Shown: in pieces, positions 33,687 through 44,400 of the stretch
Layout: the number at the start of each line of letters is the position of its first letter
Numbering within the stretch: position 1 is the stretch's first letter
Source: Myrmaecium sp. VS I D KN 1
Lineage: Eukaryota > Ascomycota > Dothideomycetes > Valsariales > Valsariaceae
DNA: 64,000 nucleotides
Assembly (NCBI GenBank): GCA_019775845.1
Contig: JADQAV010000002.1
Coordinates: 868,001-932,000 of the forward strand
Direction of reading: 5' to 3'
Notes under the pieces: model-generated
What the model saw: the letters and a program-made list of their open reading frames with translations, nothing else
What the model was told of the DNA's origin: nothing
Databases searched by the model: none
Translations under genes and position numbers: made by a program

Positions 33687-35454
33687 ATGGGGAACCAGCC
33701 ATCGAAGGATGGGAAGAGCCACCGCTCGAGCTTAGCCGCTGAAGACGCCGGCGGCATCGACAAGAACAACTACCCTTCGTTCAGCCGATCGGACACGAAA
33801 GAATCCTCGCGCTCCATCCGCAACTCCATCCGCAACAAGATCCCTGGCACTGGCAAGAATGACAGCCCCAGGAACTCCGCCATCGGGCTTCCTTCTGAGG
33901 CAGGAGGCAACAGCAATGGCATGACGGATAAGTCCGACGCGGGATCGGTCAAGTCGTCGACCAGTGGAGTATCCGCCAGTCGGCGGTCACGGAGAGGGTC
34001 GTCTTCATCCGCGCAGGCCGCTTTGGACGGCGCTACCCCCCGCGGCGAAAGCCCGCAACCGCCTCCCTCTCCCACGCAGTCGTCTTCCCTCGGTCACGGC
34101 CATGGCGGTGTTGACCAGGCCAGACGCACTGGTGAGGTCGATTACGTGTCCGAAGTACCCCCAACGGGTGTCGCTCCCATCGTCACCCCCGCTCAACCGA
34201 AAGAGTCCATCCTCCAGAAGACCGGCCAACCCATACCCCGAGTTCCCGAAACACCGGTCGTGGCAGATGGCTCTGGTTCGCCGATGGAGCTCAGTGCACT
34301 AAAGGAGAAGGAGCTCGATGATATGATCCAGCGCCTTCTGGATGCGGCGTATGCTGGAAAGGTCACGAAGACGGTGTGCCTCAAGAATGCCGAGATCTAC
34401 AGCATCTGCCATCGGGCCCGCGAGCTCTTCCTCTCCCAACCGGCCCTGCTCGAGCTTTCTCCGCCTGTCAAGATCGTCGGCGATGTCCACGGCCAATATA
34501 CCGACTTGATCCGTATGTTTGAGATGTGCGGTTTCCCACCCCACTCGAACTACCTTTTCCTCGGTGACTACGTCGACCGCGGTAAACAGAGTTTGGAGAC
34601 GATTCTGCTGCTGCTTTGCTATAAGCTGAAGTACCCGGAGAACTTCTTCCTCCTTCGCGGCAACCACGAATGCGCCAATGTTACCCGTGTCTATGGGTTC
34701 TACGACGAGTGTAAGCGCCGATGCAACGTCAAGGTGTGGAAAGCCTTTGTCGACACCTTCAATACCCTCCCGATTGCCGCCATCGTCGCTGGCAAGATCT
34801 TCTGCGTCCACGGCGGACTATCGCCAAGTTTGCAGCACATGGACGATATTCGACAGATTGCGCGACCTACCGACGTCCCTGACTACGGCTTGCTCAACGA
34901 TCTTCTCTGGAGTGATCCGGCGGATATGGAGAACGATTGGGAGTCCAACGAACGGGGCGTCAGTTACTGTTTCGGGAAAAAGGTCATCATGGAGTTTTTG
35001 CAGCGCCATGACTTTGACCTCGTCTGTAGGGCGCACATGGTTGTTGAAGATGGCTATGAGTTCTTCAACGATCGGATCCTAGTCACTGTGTTCTCCGCAC
35101 CGAATGTAGGTTTCATGACCGATGTCCTATCTAATCAAGACTAACATCTTCTAGTACTGCGGTGAATTCGACAACTGGGGAGCGGTCATGTCCGTCTCTG
35201 CCGAGTTGCTGTGTAGCTTTGAGCTGCTCAAACCACTCGATTCGAGTGCCCTGAAAAGCCACATCAAAAAGGGTCGCAACAAGCGCCAGAGCATGCTCAA
35301 CAGTCCGGTATGTACAGACTACATCCCTCTTGCGCTTTTTGCATTGGCCTTTGTCTTGTTGGCGTTTCATTGCCTGCCCCATCCACACAACTGGCTGACC
35401 TCTACTTCCCATCCTGTTTGACAGCCCGCGAGCCAATACCCCCAATCATACTAG
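33687..35454 (+). CDS. PPZ1: PPZ-type serine/threonine protein phosphatase
   Basis: Fungus-specific PP1-like phosphatase acting in cation homeostasis, cell-wall integrity and growth. Exons are 33687-35105, 35155-35307 and 35425-35454, giving 533 residues. The N-terminus MGNQPSK is a myristoylation signal. A Ser/Arg-rich disordered extension of about 200 residues follows, with [10 protein letters not shown] and similar stretches, the hallmark of PPZ over plain PP1. The catalytic domain starts near residue 205 and carries all metal and phosphate ligand motifs: GDVHGQY (265-271), [22 protein letters not shown] and [14 protein letters not shown]. After intron 1 the domain closes with [14 protein letters not shown], then [12 protein letters not shown], and a short exon 3 that ends in YPQSY. 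An open frame downstream may form an alternative last exon (separate entry). Confidence 0.96.
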
Positions 35455-35477
35455 GAGTCGGATAACCATGCATTTAG

Positions 35478-36017
35478 GTTGAAGCTGTCGGAGAACCGCA
35501 ATTTGATTATACCACCAGTCATAATGAGGATCAACATTTCAATACCGAGGATGGCCCAAATAAGTGGGAGCAGTACAAGGAGGCCCTGGCCATGGAGAAG
35601 AGGGGCGCGGCAACCAGATTCGAGGGCGACAGCAGCGGCGAGAGCAGCAGTGGCAGTGACGATGAAGGATTTGTGGAACGGCCGGGGCGTGCAAGAGATG
35701 CGATGCGCAAAGCGGTTCTGGAAGCAGACAGCAAGGCGCAGGACAAACACCGGAGGAAACAGAAGAATCTTCTGCCGAAGACGCGCTCTCTCGTGAGCAT
35801 GCGGAGCCGTCGGCTCCTCAACTTAGAGGCCTCCCCGTCGCAGCACCGCGTTCTCCATCATAGTTCGACTTGGGCGGAACGGTTCCGACAATGGGAGGCG
35901 ACGTTGCCACCTGTTTGCGCTCCTGTTTTACTGCCGCTCACCCCGGATGATGAAAGCAGCGATGATGGAGAGGCGGCGTCGAGTTCCTCTTCGGAAGGTC
36001 TGCCCGCCACACCATGA
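35478..36017 (+). CDS. Possible alternative C-terminal exon of PPZ, or separate small gene
   Basis: A frame of 179 codons plus stop opens exactly at a CATTTAG acceptor (AG at 35476-35477); the in-frame TAG is the splice site itself. Joined to the PPZ donor at 35308 (exon end in phase 0) it would replace the ten-codon last exon with a 179-residue tail. Codon use and composition look coding: VEAVGEPQFDYTTSHNEDQ, NKWEQYKEALAMEKRG, acidic Ser/Asp clusters, and a basic KAQDKHRRKQKN stretch. If independent, the first ATG is 35592, giving 141 residues. I do not recognise a domain. Exon-3-type PPZ ends are normal for the family, so this would be a second isoform or an adjoining gene whose upstream exon I cannot identify. 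Confidence 0.4.
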   Translation, partial: VEAVGEPQFDYTTSHNEDQHFNTEDGPNKWEQYKEALAMEKRGAATRFEGDSSGESSSGSDDEGFVERPGRARDAMRKAVLEADSKAQDKHRRKQKNLLPKTRSLVSMRSRRLLNLEASPSQHRVLHHSSTWAERFRQWEATLPPVCAPVLLPLTPDDESSDDGEAASSSSSEGLPATP

Positions 36018-36562
36018 TCTGCGTCTGGGAGTTTTCTTCGTTTGGAAGGTGGCATCGGGTGGTCATACACTGGCAATCTTAACTGTTGCACTTCTCGTGG
36101 GCATACTCAGGAGAAACATTGTCACCAGTGGGGATGGAGTTGACGCTCGATCTGCTGCGGAATGGGGTGGATTTTTTTCTTCCTTTCCTTGTCTCTATAT
36201 TCTGGTGCGCGCTCTCTGTTCTCTTTCCCACCCATGAACGTGGGTTTGTTTCCTTCATTCGATGCTTGATGAGGAAGAATGGCGAGGAAAGAGGGTGTGT
36301 GTGTGTGGTGTGTGATTATTGAGCGACGTTTCTGCTTTCCTCTTGTTGTCCGCGAAGCATCTCCATTCACTCTGCTCTCCTCACACTTTTTCGGGCGCCG
36401 GGAATCTTTGCTTGCTCTTTGTGTTGTTGGTAGCTGTCGGAGTACGAGGTGGGATTTTAAGATTTTCTTGCTTCTGTTTCTCCTACTCCTTTTCCTTCTT
36501 CTTCCTCTGTCTGCTGCAGTCAATCACTCGTAGCCTTCTTTGTTGGGCATATTCGACAGGTT

Positions 36563-36566
<4 letters not shown>

Positions 36567-36593
<27 letters not shown>
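36567..36593. repeat. Dinucleotide repeat (TC)n
   Basis: 27 nt of uninterrupted TC. Confidence 0.95.
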
Positions 36594-37158
36594 ATGTGTG
36601 CTCTCTACTCCTCTTGCTTTTGCTTGCGAGGCTGAGATGGCCCGTTTAAAATATCTACTTACTATGGGAATATATTGCTCTGTGGATTCCGAATATACTA
36701 TCTACTGTTGTGTCTTTTTCTGAACTAAACGTGATTATGAATATTGATCTGGTCATGGTACTACTACCATCTATCTCCCAAGAGAGGATAAACGACTTCG
36801 CCGTATTATTGTACAGGTTTCGCTGAGCGCGAACTGGTCAGACGAGTAGGCCTAGCTACTTGATTCGACAGGGAAAAAAAATCCAATACAATATATACTA
36901 CTAGTCTTGGATGCGAATGACTGCGAGTGTCGGCATGGTCATAGAAGGGACCGCCTACGCGTGTAGGCTATCTCTTGGCACACCTTTGCGCTCCGAAGCC
37001 TTGACCCTTGAAGTTGTGGGTGCCAGTGGGCGGTGCGCGGTGCGGTGCGCACGGGCCATGAGCTTAGCGAACCCACGGAATTTCGCTCACAAGCACTTCA
37101 ACACCACCAAAAAGAAAGATCGAGACGACCATTCCCGCCGACGCAACCAACGACTTCT

Positions 37159-37277
37159 GTACGTATACCGGCCCTCTCCTCCCAACGTTGTCTTTGATTG
37201 CATCTTGCAATTCAACGGGATACGCACACATATTCCTTCACGGCCAGCGACTAACGATTGCTCTCTCTTTCATACAG
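37159..37277 (+). other. Probable 5' leader intron of uS5 gene
   Basis: A strong GTACGT donor and a TTTCATACAG acceptor flank 119 nt upstream of the ATG at 37342. Leader introns are common in fungal ribosomal protein genes. Inferred from splice signals only. Confidence 0.45.
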
Positions 37278-37341
37278 CGTCCGACCGCACCGCGCCTACC
37301 CTAACCCCTCCCCCCCTCCAGCAAACCTCTTCAGCACAACA

Positions 37342-38413
37342 ATGGCGGACGCAGCTCCTCGTGGTGGATTCGGCAGCCGTGGCGACCGCGGCGGCGCCCG
37401 CGGTCGCGGCGGACGTGGCCGCGGCCGTCGCGGTAACAAGACCGAGGAGAAGGAGTGGCAGCCCGTCACCAAGCTCGGTCGTCTGGTCAAGGCCGGCAAG
37501 ATCAAGAGCATGGAGGAGATCTACCTCCACTCGCTCCCCATCAAGGAGTACCAGATCGTCGACTTCTTCCTGCCGAAGCTGAAGGATGAGGTTATGAAGG
37601 TGAGACTGGGAATTTTTTTCTTTCTTGCATTGTCACGTTTACGTACGACGGGAATGGCTGGCGGGGTAGTGGGAAAGCAGACGGGCATCGTGTGGCATGA
37701 CATGGCATTCAGAAGGCTACGCTTGAAGAGGTGGAAGATTTGAGGGATGCTGGATGGGAAACATTGGAAACGAGAAATCGCTGTGCTGGCTGAAGCGAAT
37801 GGATTGCTAACGTGGATTTCGCGACAAACAGATCAAGCCCGTCCAGAAGCAGACCCGTGCCGGTCAGCGTACCCGCTTCAAGGCCATCGTCGTCATCGGT
37901 GACTCCGAAGGCCACATCGGTCTCGGTATCAAGACCTCCAAGGAAGTCGCGACCGCCATCCGCGCTGCCATCATCATCGCCAAGCTTGCCGTCGTCCCTA
38001 TCAGGAGAGGTTACTGGGGCACCAGCCTTGGTGAGCCGCACTCCCTGCCCGTCAAGGAGTCCGGCAAGTGTGGTTCCGTCACCGTCAGGGTATGTTGCAC
38101 GTCCGAAAGGGAAAGTCCAGGATGAGGGAAGACGAGTCTGACTTTTCTGCTCCAGCTTATCCCCGCTCCCCGCGGTACCGGCCTTGTCGCCTCCCCCGCC
38201 GTCAAGCGTCTTCTCCAGCTCGCCGGTGTCCAGGACGCCTACACCGCCTCTTCCGGTTCCACCAAGACCCTCGAGAACACCCTAAAGGCCACCTTCGTCG
38301 CCGTCGCCAACACCTACGGCTTCCTCACCCCCAACCTCTGGAAGGAGACCAAGCTCATCCGGAGCCCGTTGGAGGAGTACAGCGACGTTCTCCGGGAGGG
38401 CAAGAGGTATTAG
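37342..38413 (+). CDS. RPS2: 40S ribosomal protein S2 (uS5)
   Basis: Component of the small ribosomal subunit at the decoding/mRNA entry side. Three exons, 37342-37599, 37832-38089 and 38156-38413, give 257 residues. The N-terminus has the eukaryote-specific RGG box ([20 protein letters not shown]), a target of arginine methylation. [17 protein letters not shown] and the [19 protein letters not shown] segment follow, then the double-stranded RNA-binding-like S5 core [20 protein letters not shown] and the C-terminal part [20 protein letters not shown] with [20 protein letters not shown]. All junctions are in phase 0 and restore the known protein. Each coding exon is exactly 258 nt, an odd coincidence noted in the findings. 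Intron 1 is 232 nt, long for this genome. Confidence 0.98.
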
Positions 38414-39531
38414 AGCGCGTTGGTTTCGCTGGTGCAGGTGCGCATTCATAAGGGCTTAACTCTCATGCTGGTGGGGTTTCGAAACGGTTTCTGCTGAATT
38501 CAATGTTACAAATTCACCCTTTCACGGATTCAACGTCTTGCTCTGCTGATGTGAGGTTATTATCTATGAGCAAAAATGTCTTTCCGGCCCTTTGCGACAA
38601 CTTAACTTGGTCTATCATTGTGCTCTTAAGATGTGAAGATACGGAGAGAGTAGGGCCGGCCTCTTGACGTTACGAAATGAGGCATCATCGTAACCGCCCT
38701 CAGTACCTATGGTTCTGCCAAGCCCGTTCGAAAGTCGATAATGCGTAGGAGTATCGCTACCAATGTTGAGCGTTCCCATCCCGTTCTCTTGTTCTATCTC
38801 CTTACCGTACTATAATACTACGTACCAAGGGCGTAGGTACTGGTACGGACTCACAGCCTCGTGGGATATTGTATGCGGCAAACGGAGAAAAGCAGAAAAA
38901 AAGGCTGTGATAGAAGCTGGTTGGGTGATGATGGGAGAGAGTGGATTTCTTTATATATCTCTATATACTCTCTATGCCTCTTATATATATATACATACTC
39001 CTTGGGACGTTCTATGTAAACATCTCTCTGTAAATATCTTCGAGGACAAGGTTCATCCTCGATGAAGTGAGTGGTTTGTCCGTTTTAGCATTGTCGGTGT
39101 CGGGAGTGCGCGGCGCGGCCGTACGAATAGGAGTGCTCCTTCCCGTAGATATTCGCCATTGGTAGAGGTTGCCTGTGGCAGTCTCAGACGCTACCGATTA
39201 CGGTAGGTGATAGAGAGTGATGTCCGTGCGTGATGTGAGATGCGGAAGTTTTGATCAGACCAGTGAACGGAGGAGATGATCCGGTGCGGTAGAACTACCT
39301 ACTTAAGGTATCTACGGTAGGTATCTGGAAAGAGAAACTGTGAGCGATTCAGCTTAAATTGCTCGCCAACGTCTCCTTCCCTCCTTTTCAGCTTCAACCG
39401 AGGATTCCACAACAGTTTCTTTCTGATTTTCAGCGAAAAAGCCAGTTCCTCGACCTTTTCTCCCTCTCTCTTGTTGTCAAAGATCACCGGAAAGACCGAT
39501 TTGAAACTCATCCGGGACGCCGTCTTCCAGG
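38414..39531. other. Intergenic region, no gene seen
   Basis: 3' flank of uS5, AT-rich with TATATA tracts near 38950-38995, then the leader of the RNase H-like gene. Chance frames only. Confidence 0.6.
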
Positions 39532-40625
39532 ATGGAGTGGTCGCGAGATATGCTTTCTGTGGAGTACGACTCCAAAGGCAGAGCTGTCTGCGGCCTGCAC
39601 GGCCTGCGGGTCTGTCCGTACTGCTGCATGGACTTGACCCTGAGCGGGGACGAGTCCGAGATGGAGTCGGAACTCGAGTACGAGAGACCTGAGAGCTACA
39701 ATTATGACAGCGGACCGTCCTCGGCAGGGCGTTGGGGTGCCAAGCGCTCCGCTCCACGCGGTGCAGGCAGCAACAAGCGCACACGATATATGATCCCCAC
39801 CTGCTTTGCCAGTCGCCGCGAAGATGGCGAAGAGGCAGAAGAGGTGAGATGGCGAGCCCGCCTCACCCCCTCGCCGGTCCAGGTCCTCCATGGCTCCAGC
39901 GCACGTTACGTGCCCAGCTCCGATCTGCAGGGTGTGGGCGTGAACGCCCAAGATTGCGCAGAGTGCCATCTGGCGTGGGTGGTGGGCCTAGAAGGTCTCT
40001 CCAGCATCCGAAACCATCGTCCCACCACGCCACCTTCCACATCTCCAACGGGACCCAGCGGAGCATGCTCATGCATATCGACGGCGCCTGCCGGTTCAAC
40101 GGGAAATCATATACCAAAGGCGGGTACGGGTTGTACTTCAGCCCGCAAAGCAAGTACAACACCGCCGCTCCGTTGCCGTTGGAGAATGGGGAGGTCGCGA
40201 CGAGCCAGAAGGCGGAGCTGTGGGCGTTGATCATGGGTCTGAGGAAGGTGAGGACGGAAGTCCTGAGCGACCGGAAGGCACTCATGCTCGATAAGTTCCC
40301 GGCGAACCGTCGCGACGCGCCGGAAGGCCAAGTGAAGGATGCGGTGCAATTCCGGCTGATCGTGGCGACGGACTCGAGCTACCTGGTCGAGTCGATGTGC
40401 GATCACATCACCCACTGGCGCACGCACGGGCCGAACCAGTTGATCAACAAGGCCGGCACGAAGGTCGTGGCGAACTCGAAGCTGTTCCTGCAGGTGCAGG
40501 AGGTGCGGTTGCTGGCGAACGTGGGCGTCCCCGTGAAGTACCTCCACATCATGAGGGAGGGGAATGGCAATGCCGATTACCTGGCTCGCGAGGGCGCTGA
40601 TATGAATCCGGACGCATATCGTTGA
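39532..40625 (+). CDS. RNase H-like domain protein with intact active site
   Basis: Fungal protein of unknown physiological role with an N-terminal Cys motif (GLHGLRVCPYCCMDLTL), an acidic/basic linker and a C-terminal type-I RNase H fold. All four catalytic acids are present: Asp in MHIDGAC (codon 40080-40082), Glu in KAEL (40215-40217), Asp in ATDSSYL (40371-40373) and Asp in GNADYLARE (40575-40577). Cleavage of RNA in RNA/DNA hybrids is therefore plausible. The N-terminal part and the RNase H part lie in different frames, so an intron is needed. The best fit is about 39934-40004 (acceptor CTCCAG, phase 0), with 39844 or 39940 as other donors. It is homologous to 18914-19927 on the other strand, 20 kb away, which has lost two of these acids. 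Confidence 0.8.
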
Positions 40626-41441
40626 TAATGGGTGCCTACATCCCTCCTGAAGTCCCATGTGCGGCGGCGGCGGCAGAAGACCTGCCCAGGCTCCGCAGGG
40701 AATGCGACAACATGGCCTACAACGGCAACGTCCGGCGTTTTTCTTCTTTCAGTCTGGCCTTCTTGTTCCGCTTTTAGGAAAGGTGCATGCATCCTAGGCT
40801 TTTTTTTTCCCTCGAGCAGGCTGCCCTTGGTTAGTCCATCTGCTTCTATCCATCACCGCCTCCGACCACGTCTTTCTTCCAGTCCTCTTCGCCCCTTGGA
40901 ATTACGACACCGATTCGAATTCCCCGGGAAAGATCGCTGCGAAAGGCAGAAAGAAAGCACGAACGGATGGAGGAGAATCGATGGCGCAGCTGACCAAGGA
41001 AACGGTCATAGATTATATGGGGAGTGACATAAAAACAAACCGCTGAACCCATCAGGCATGTTAATCGTCATGTTAAAGCAAAGACCTGCATAGCTTTTTT
41101 TCTACCGGAATTCTTTTTCCTGAACTCCGGGGCTTCGATGCGTTTCCTTCCATAATTCCCCATGCTTCAGAACTTAGAACTGATAAACTTTTTTTTTCTT
41201 TCGATTGGTGGGGGAACGATGTGGGACCGCCCACTCTTCTCTCAGTGAATGATGATCATATATGTACATGGATCTGGCGGTAGGGATGCCGGGTGTACTG
41301 CTTCCAAACGCTTTAGAGAGGTGAGGTGAGGAGGGACAGAAAGTCGCGAGACAATCAATACAAAGCAGAACTGAACAACATACTGGAGATACTCCAGTAT
41401 CAGCCACGTGACGAACCGAGAACGTGTTTTCCTCCCTCCCA
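40626..41441. other. Convergent intergenic region
   Basis: 3' flanks of the RNase H-like gene (plus) and the ZZ/EF-hand gene (minus), with poly-T tracts. No gene. Confidence 0.6.
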
Positions 41442-44400
41442 TCACAGGCTCACGCACTCCAGCCAGCCCTCCAGCAGACCCCGCAACCGCCTCGCGTTCT
41501 CGGCTTGATCGCGGTCGGCCCAGGAGGTCTCACCCGCGGCACCGCCGCCGGCAGCGCCACCGAGCAGGAAGTCGCGGAACTCCTCCCAGCTGATCCGGCC
41601 CGGCCCGCCGCGGATCTCGATCTCTTTCTCGACCGCGTCCAGCAGCTGCTGCTCCAGCTCGCCCGGCTCGGAGCCCTTCCGCTTCGCCGCCCAGAACTCG
41701 GCGAAGTTGGGGAGCTGGCCGAGCTCCAGGCGGGTCCACTCGGCGCGGGCGCGGGCGCGGAGCACGTGGTAGGCGGTGCGGAGGTAGTCGGGCCACTCGG
41801 CGGGGATGCTGTCGGTGCTGCTGCTGCTGTCGTCGGACGAGGAGGCGTCGGAGGAGGCATCGTCGTCCGAGTCGTCGGACGGGGAGAGGTAGCTGGGCGA
41901 GATCGGCGGCAGGAGGGAGGCGATGTCGGCGCGGGCGGCGAGGTAGTCCGCCGGAGAGACGAGCTCGGTCACCTCCGGAGGAGTGGAGGTGATCATGTCG
42001 GGACTGGTGGCTTCGCTGGTCGAGCCTGACTCCTCGATCGAGTCTGGGTGTTGAGAGATGGGCGTGTTCGCACAGACCGGAAGGCTGTTCGGGCGGTGCT
42101 GAGGGAGGGTTGGGTCGACCGTAGGTTCCGTGTCTGCTTCCGGAGCAGAAGCTGGGACTTCGTCATAAGCGGTTTCGGGAGTCTGAGCCTCTCCGTCTTG
42201 TGGCGATTCGCCGTTCTCGAGAGTCGATGATGATGTGCCATTGATCCGAACGGTTCGCTGCGATTCAGGAGCTGCCGATGAGCTCTCGCCGGTCTCGTCA
42301 TGAACGACTTGGTAACCAGATTCCGCCAGCAATTCGTCTAAAGGTTTGTTCACGATATCGCTTTCGAGAACCCCATCCTTTCTCTTTGCACGCTCTGCAG
42401 CCGCCTTCCGAACGTCGTCCACAAATGTCGGCTTCAGCCGTCGCGTCACATCGGCCCTCCACTTCATCAGGTCCACAACCACAGTTGACTGCACCGTGAC
42501 CATGGGCAGCTCGCCCTCGAAACCAAGATCATCAGCATCGATTCCAGCGACACAGTAATCCCAGTAGTTTTCGGGCGACTCTGTCTCCATCGAGCCAGTC
42601 CTGACCTTCTCGACCGCCGCGTTCAGTCGCTGCTGCAACCTTTCCTCATACCTCCGCTTGAATTCCTTCAAGCCCAGCGCTTTCGCGAGCCTCAACTCCA
42701 GATCTAGGGTGGCTTTCGGCAGCGAAGACGAGCGACGGTGCAGCTTACTCGTGTCAACGGTGCCACCCAGTTTCCTCATATGCTTCTTCCGTTGCGTGAC
42801 AGCCAATGCCAAGTCCTCCTTGTGCCTGAAAAGGCCATCCAGGAGCTCGTTGAGACCTTCTTGGGTGACCTGGTAGAATATGTCCGTGAAGAGATCCTGC
42901 TCTGGCACCGGAATATCATAGCCTCCCCATCTCTCGCCTACGGGACGGGACGATGTCGATGCGTTTGATCGGATCTCGTCGACGTCGTCTTGGAATCTCA
43001 CGCGGGAAGAGGACCGTGAAGGACGAGGGCGCATGCTGGACTCTTGTGACACGTCATGCTCCATCAACGCGCTGTGAGGATGTTCCTGGGCATGGTGATA
43101 TCCCAGATCGCTATCGTGTCCATTTGCTTCGTGACTATCCTCATGCATGTCATCCAACCGGAACCCTTCCTCCTCATCGACGTAAAATTCGCGCCGTTCC
43201 CACCGGCTTTGGACACTTTGGTTGTAGTTCTCCGGTCGCTCTGCCATCGCGTCGAGAAATTCGTTCCTGTCAGTCCGATCTTCGGTGCTGTCTCGGACGA
43301 CTTGCCCAGGCGACACTTGAGGATCGCCGAAGCGGTCCAGCTGCTTGTCTTCCAAGAACCGATCGCGCGACTCCCGCATGTTACTGATTTCGAGACCGGA
43401 CGCTAGGGGTTGACTGCCGTTGAGCCGATCTAGAGCATCTGTGATATCGCCGTCGCGTGCAATAAGATGATCTTTTGTCGCTTCCTGCTCGATGGCGTAA
43501 TATGCTCTGAAAAGCCGTAGCACGTCCTGACGGGAGATATATCCGTTCTCGTCCACATCGTATCCATCAAACGCAAGGCGAAGGGTGACCTCTCTATTCC
43601 GGGAATGTAGCTTGTTAATGCCCTTGATGAACTCCTCAAACCCAATCTTGTTGTCGCGGTTCGCATCTAGCAGCGCGAATATGCGGTCATAAACGAGGTT
43701 TGGGGCCGTGATAACATGTCCGAAGTGCGGAATGATGGCTTTGTCGAATGCATTGCGGTCGATTGCATATCCTATGCCACGCGGATCTTCAGGCCAGGGG
43801 GTATTCGCAAGACACGTGAACTGATGCCATAGCCCGTCAATTTCTTCCTGTTCAATCTGGGTCTCTTCCTTCAGCGCCTTCTTGAGAGGTTGCGGGATGC
43901 TCATTGGCATAAGATGAGGCCTTCCGGGGTACGGCGTAGGCAGGACCTGGCGCGGCTGGCCTAGTTGTGGCGCAGGAACTCTGATCTTGAAGAAGATGTG
44001 CGTTTTATCATGGATAGTCGTAGCCTCACAGTCGGAACAGAGATCGAAGTCGGCGCAATTTGCGCACCGCCAGCGAACCCCTCGAATAGGTTTCTTATCG
44101 CAGCCATCACATTGAACGCCGTGGTGTATCACACCTTCGTTGGTCGCTCGATCCTCCGCGATATGGTACAGCAAGCGTTGCAATTCCTGGTCCCGGTTGA
44201 TTTGGGCTGGTGGAGGAGGCCCAGCGGACCAATCCATTTCTGTTCCGGCAAGGCTTCTATTGTCGTCATCGTTGAACCCTTCCATGGGCATGAACCTATC
44301 AGCGAAGGTAAGGATGGGCGCAGGGTTGTCCACAAGCCTCCCTAGTTGCTCCAAGATGAGTTCTCGAGAGATTCCGCGCAGCGTCCACGTCACCATCATA

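Larger units (their letters stand above)
36018..37341. other. Intergenic region with CT repeat and uS5 leader
   Basis: It holds the PPZ-side 3' flank, a TC repeat at 36567-36593, and the promoter and leader of the ribosomal protein gene. A likely leader intron lies at 37159-37277 (GTACGT donor, CATACAG acceptor). No other gene. Confidence 0.55.

Noticed and set aside
32914-33687. 257-residue frame ending at the PPZ start codon
   Set aside because: Lies in the pyrimidine-rich leader and begins in a GT repeat; composition Pro/Ser/Arg with no motif.
37600-37831. Intron-encoded snoRNA in the 232 nt first intron of uS5
   Set aside because: A CTGA that could be a D box is present, but no C box (RTGATGA) or terminal stem was found by eye.
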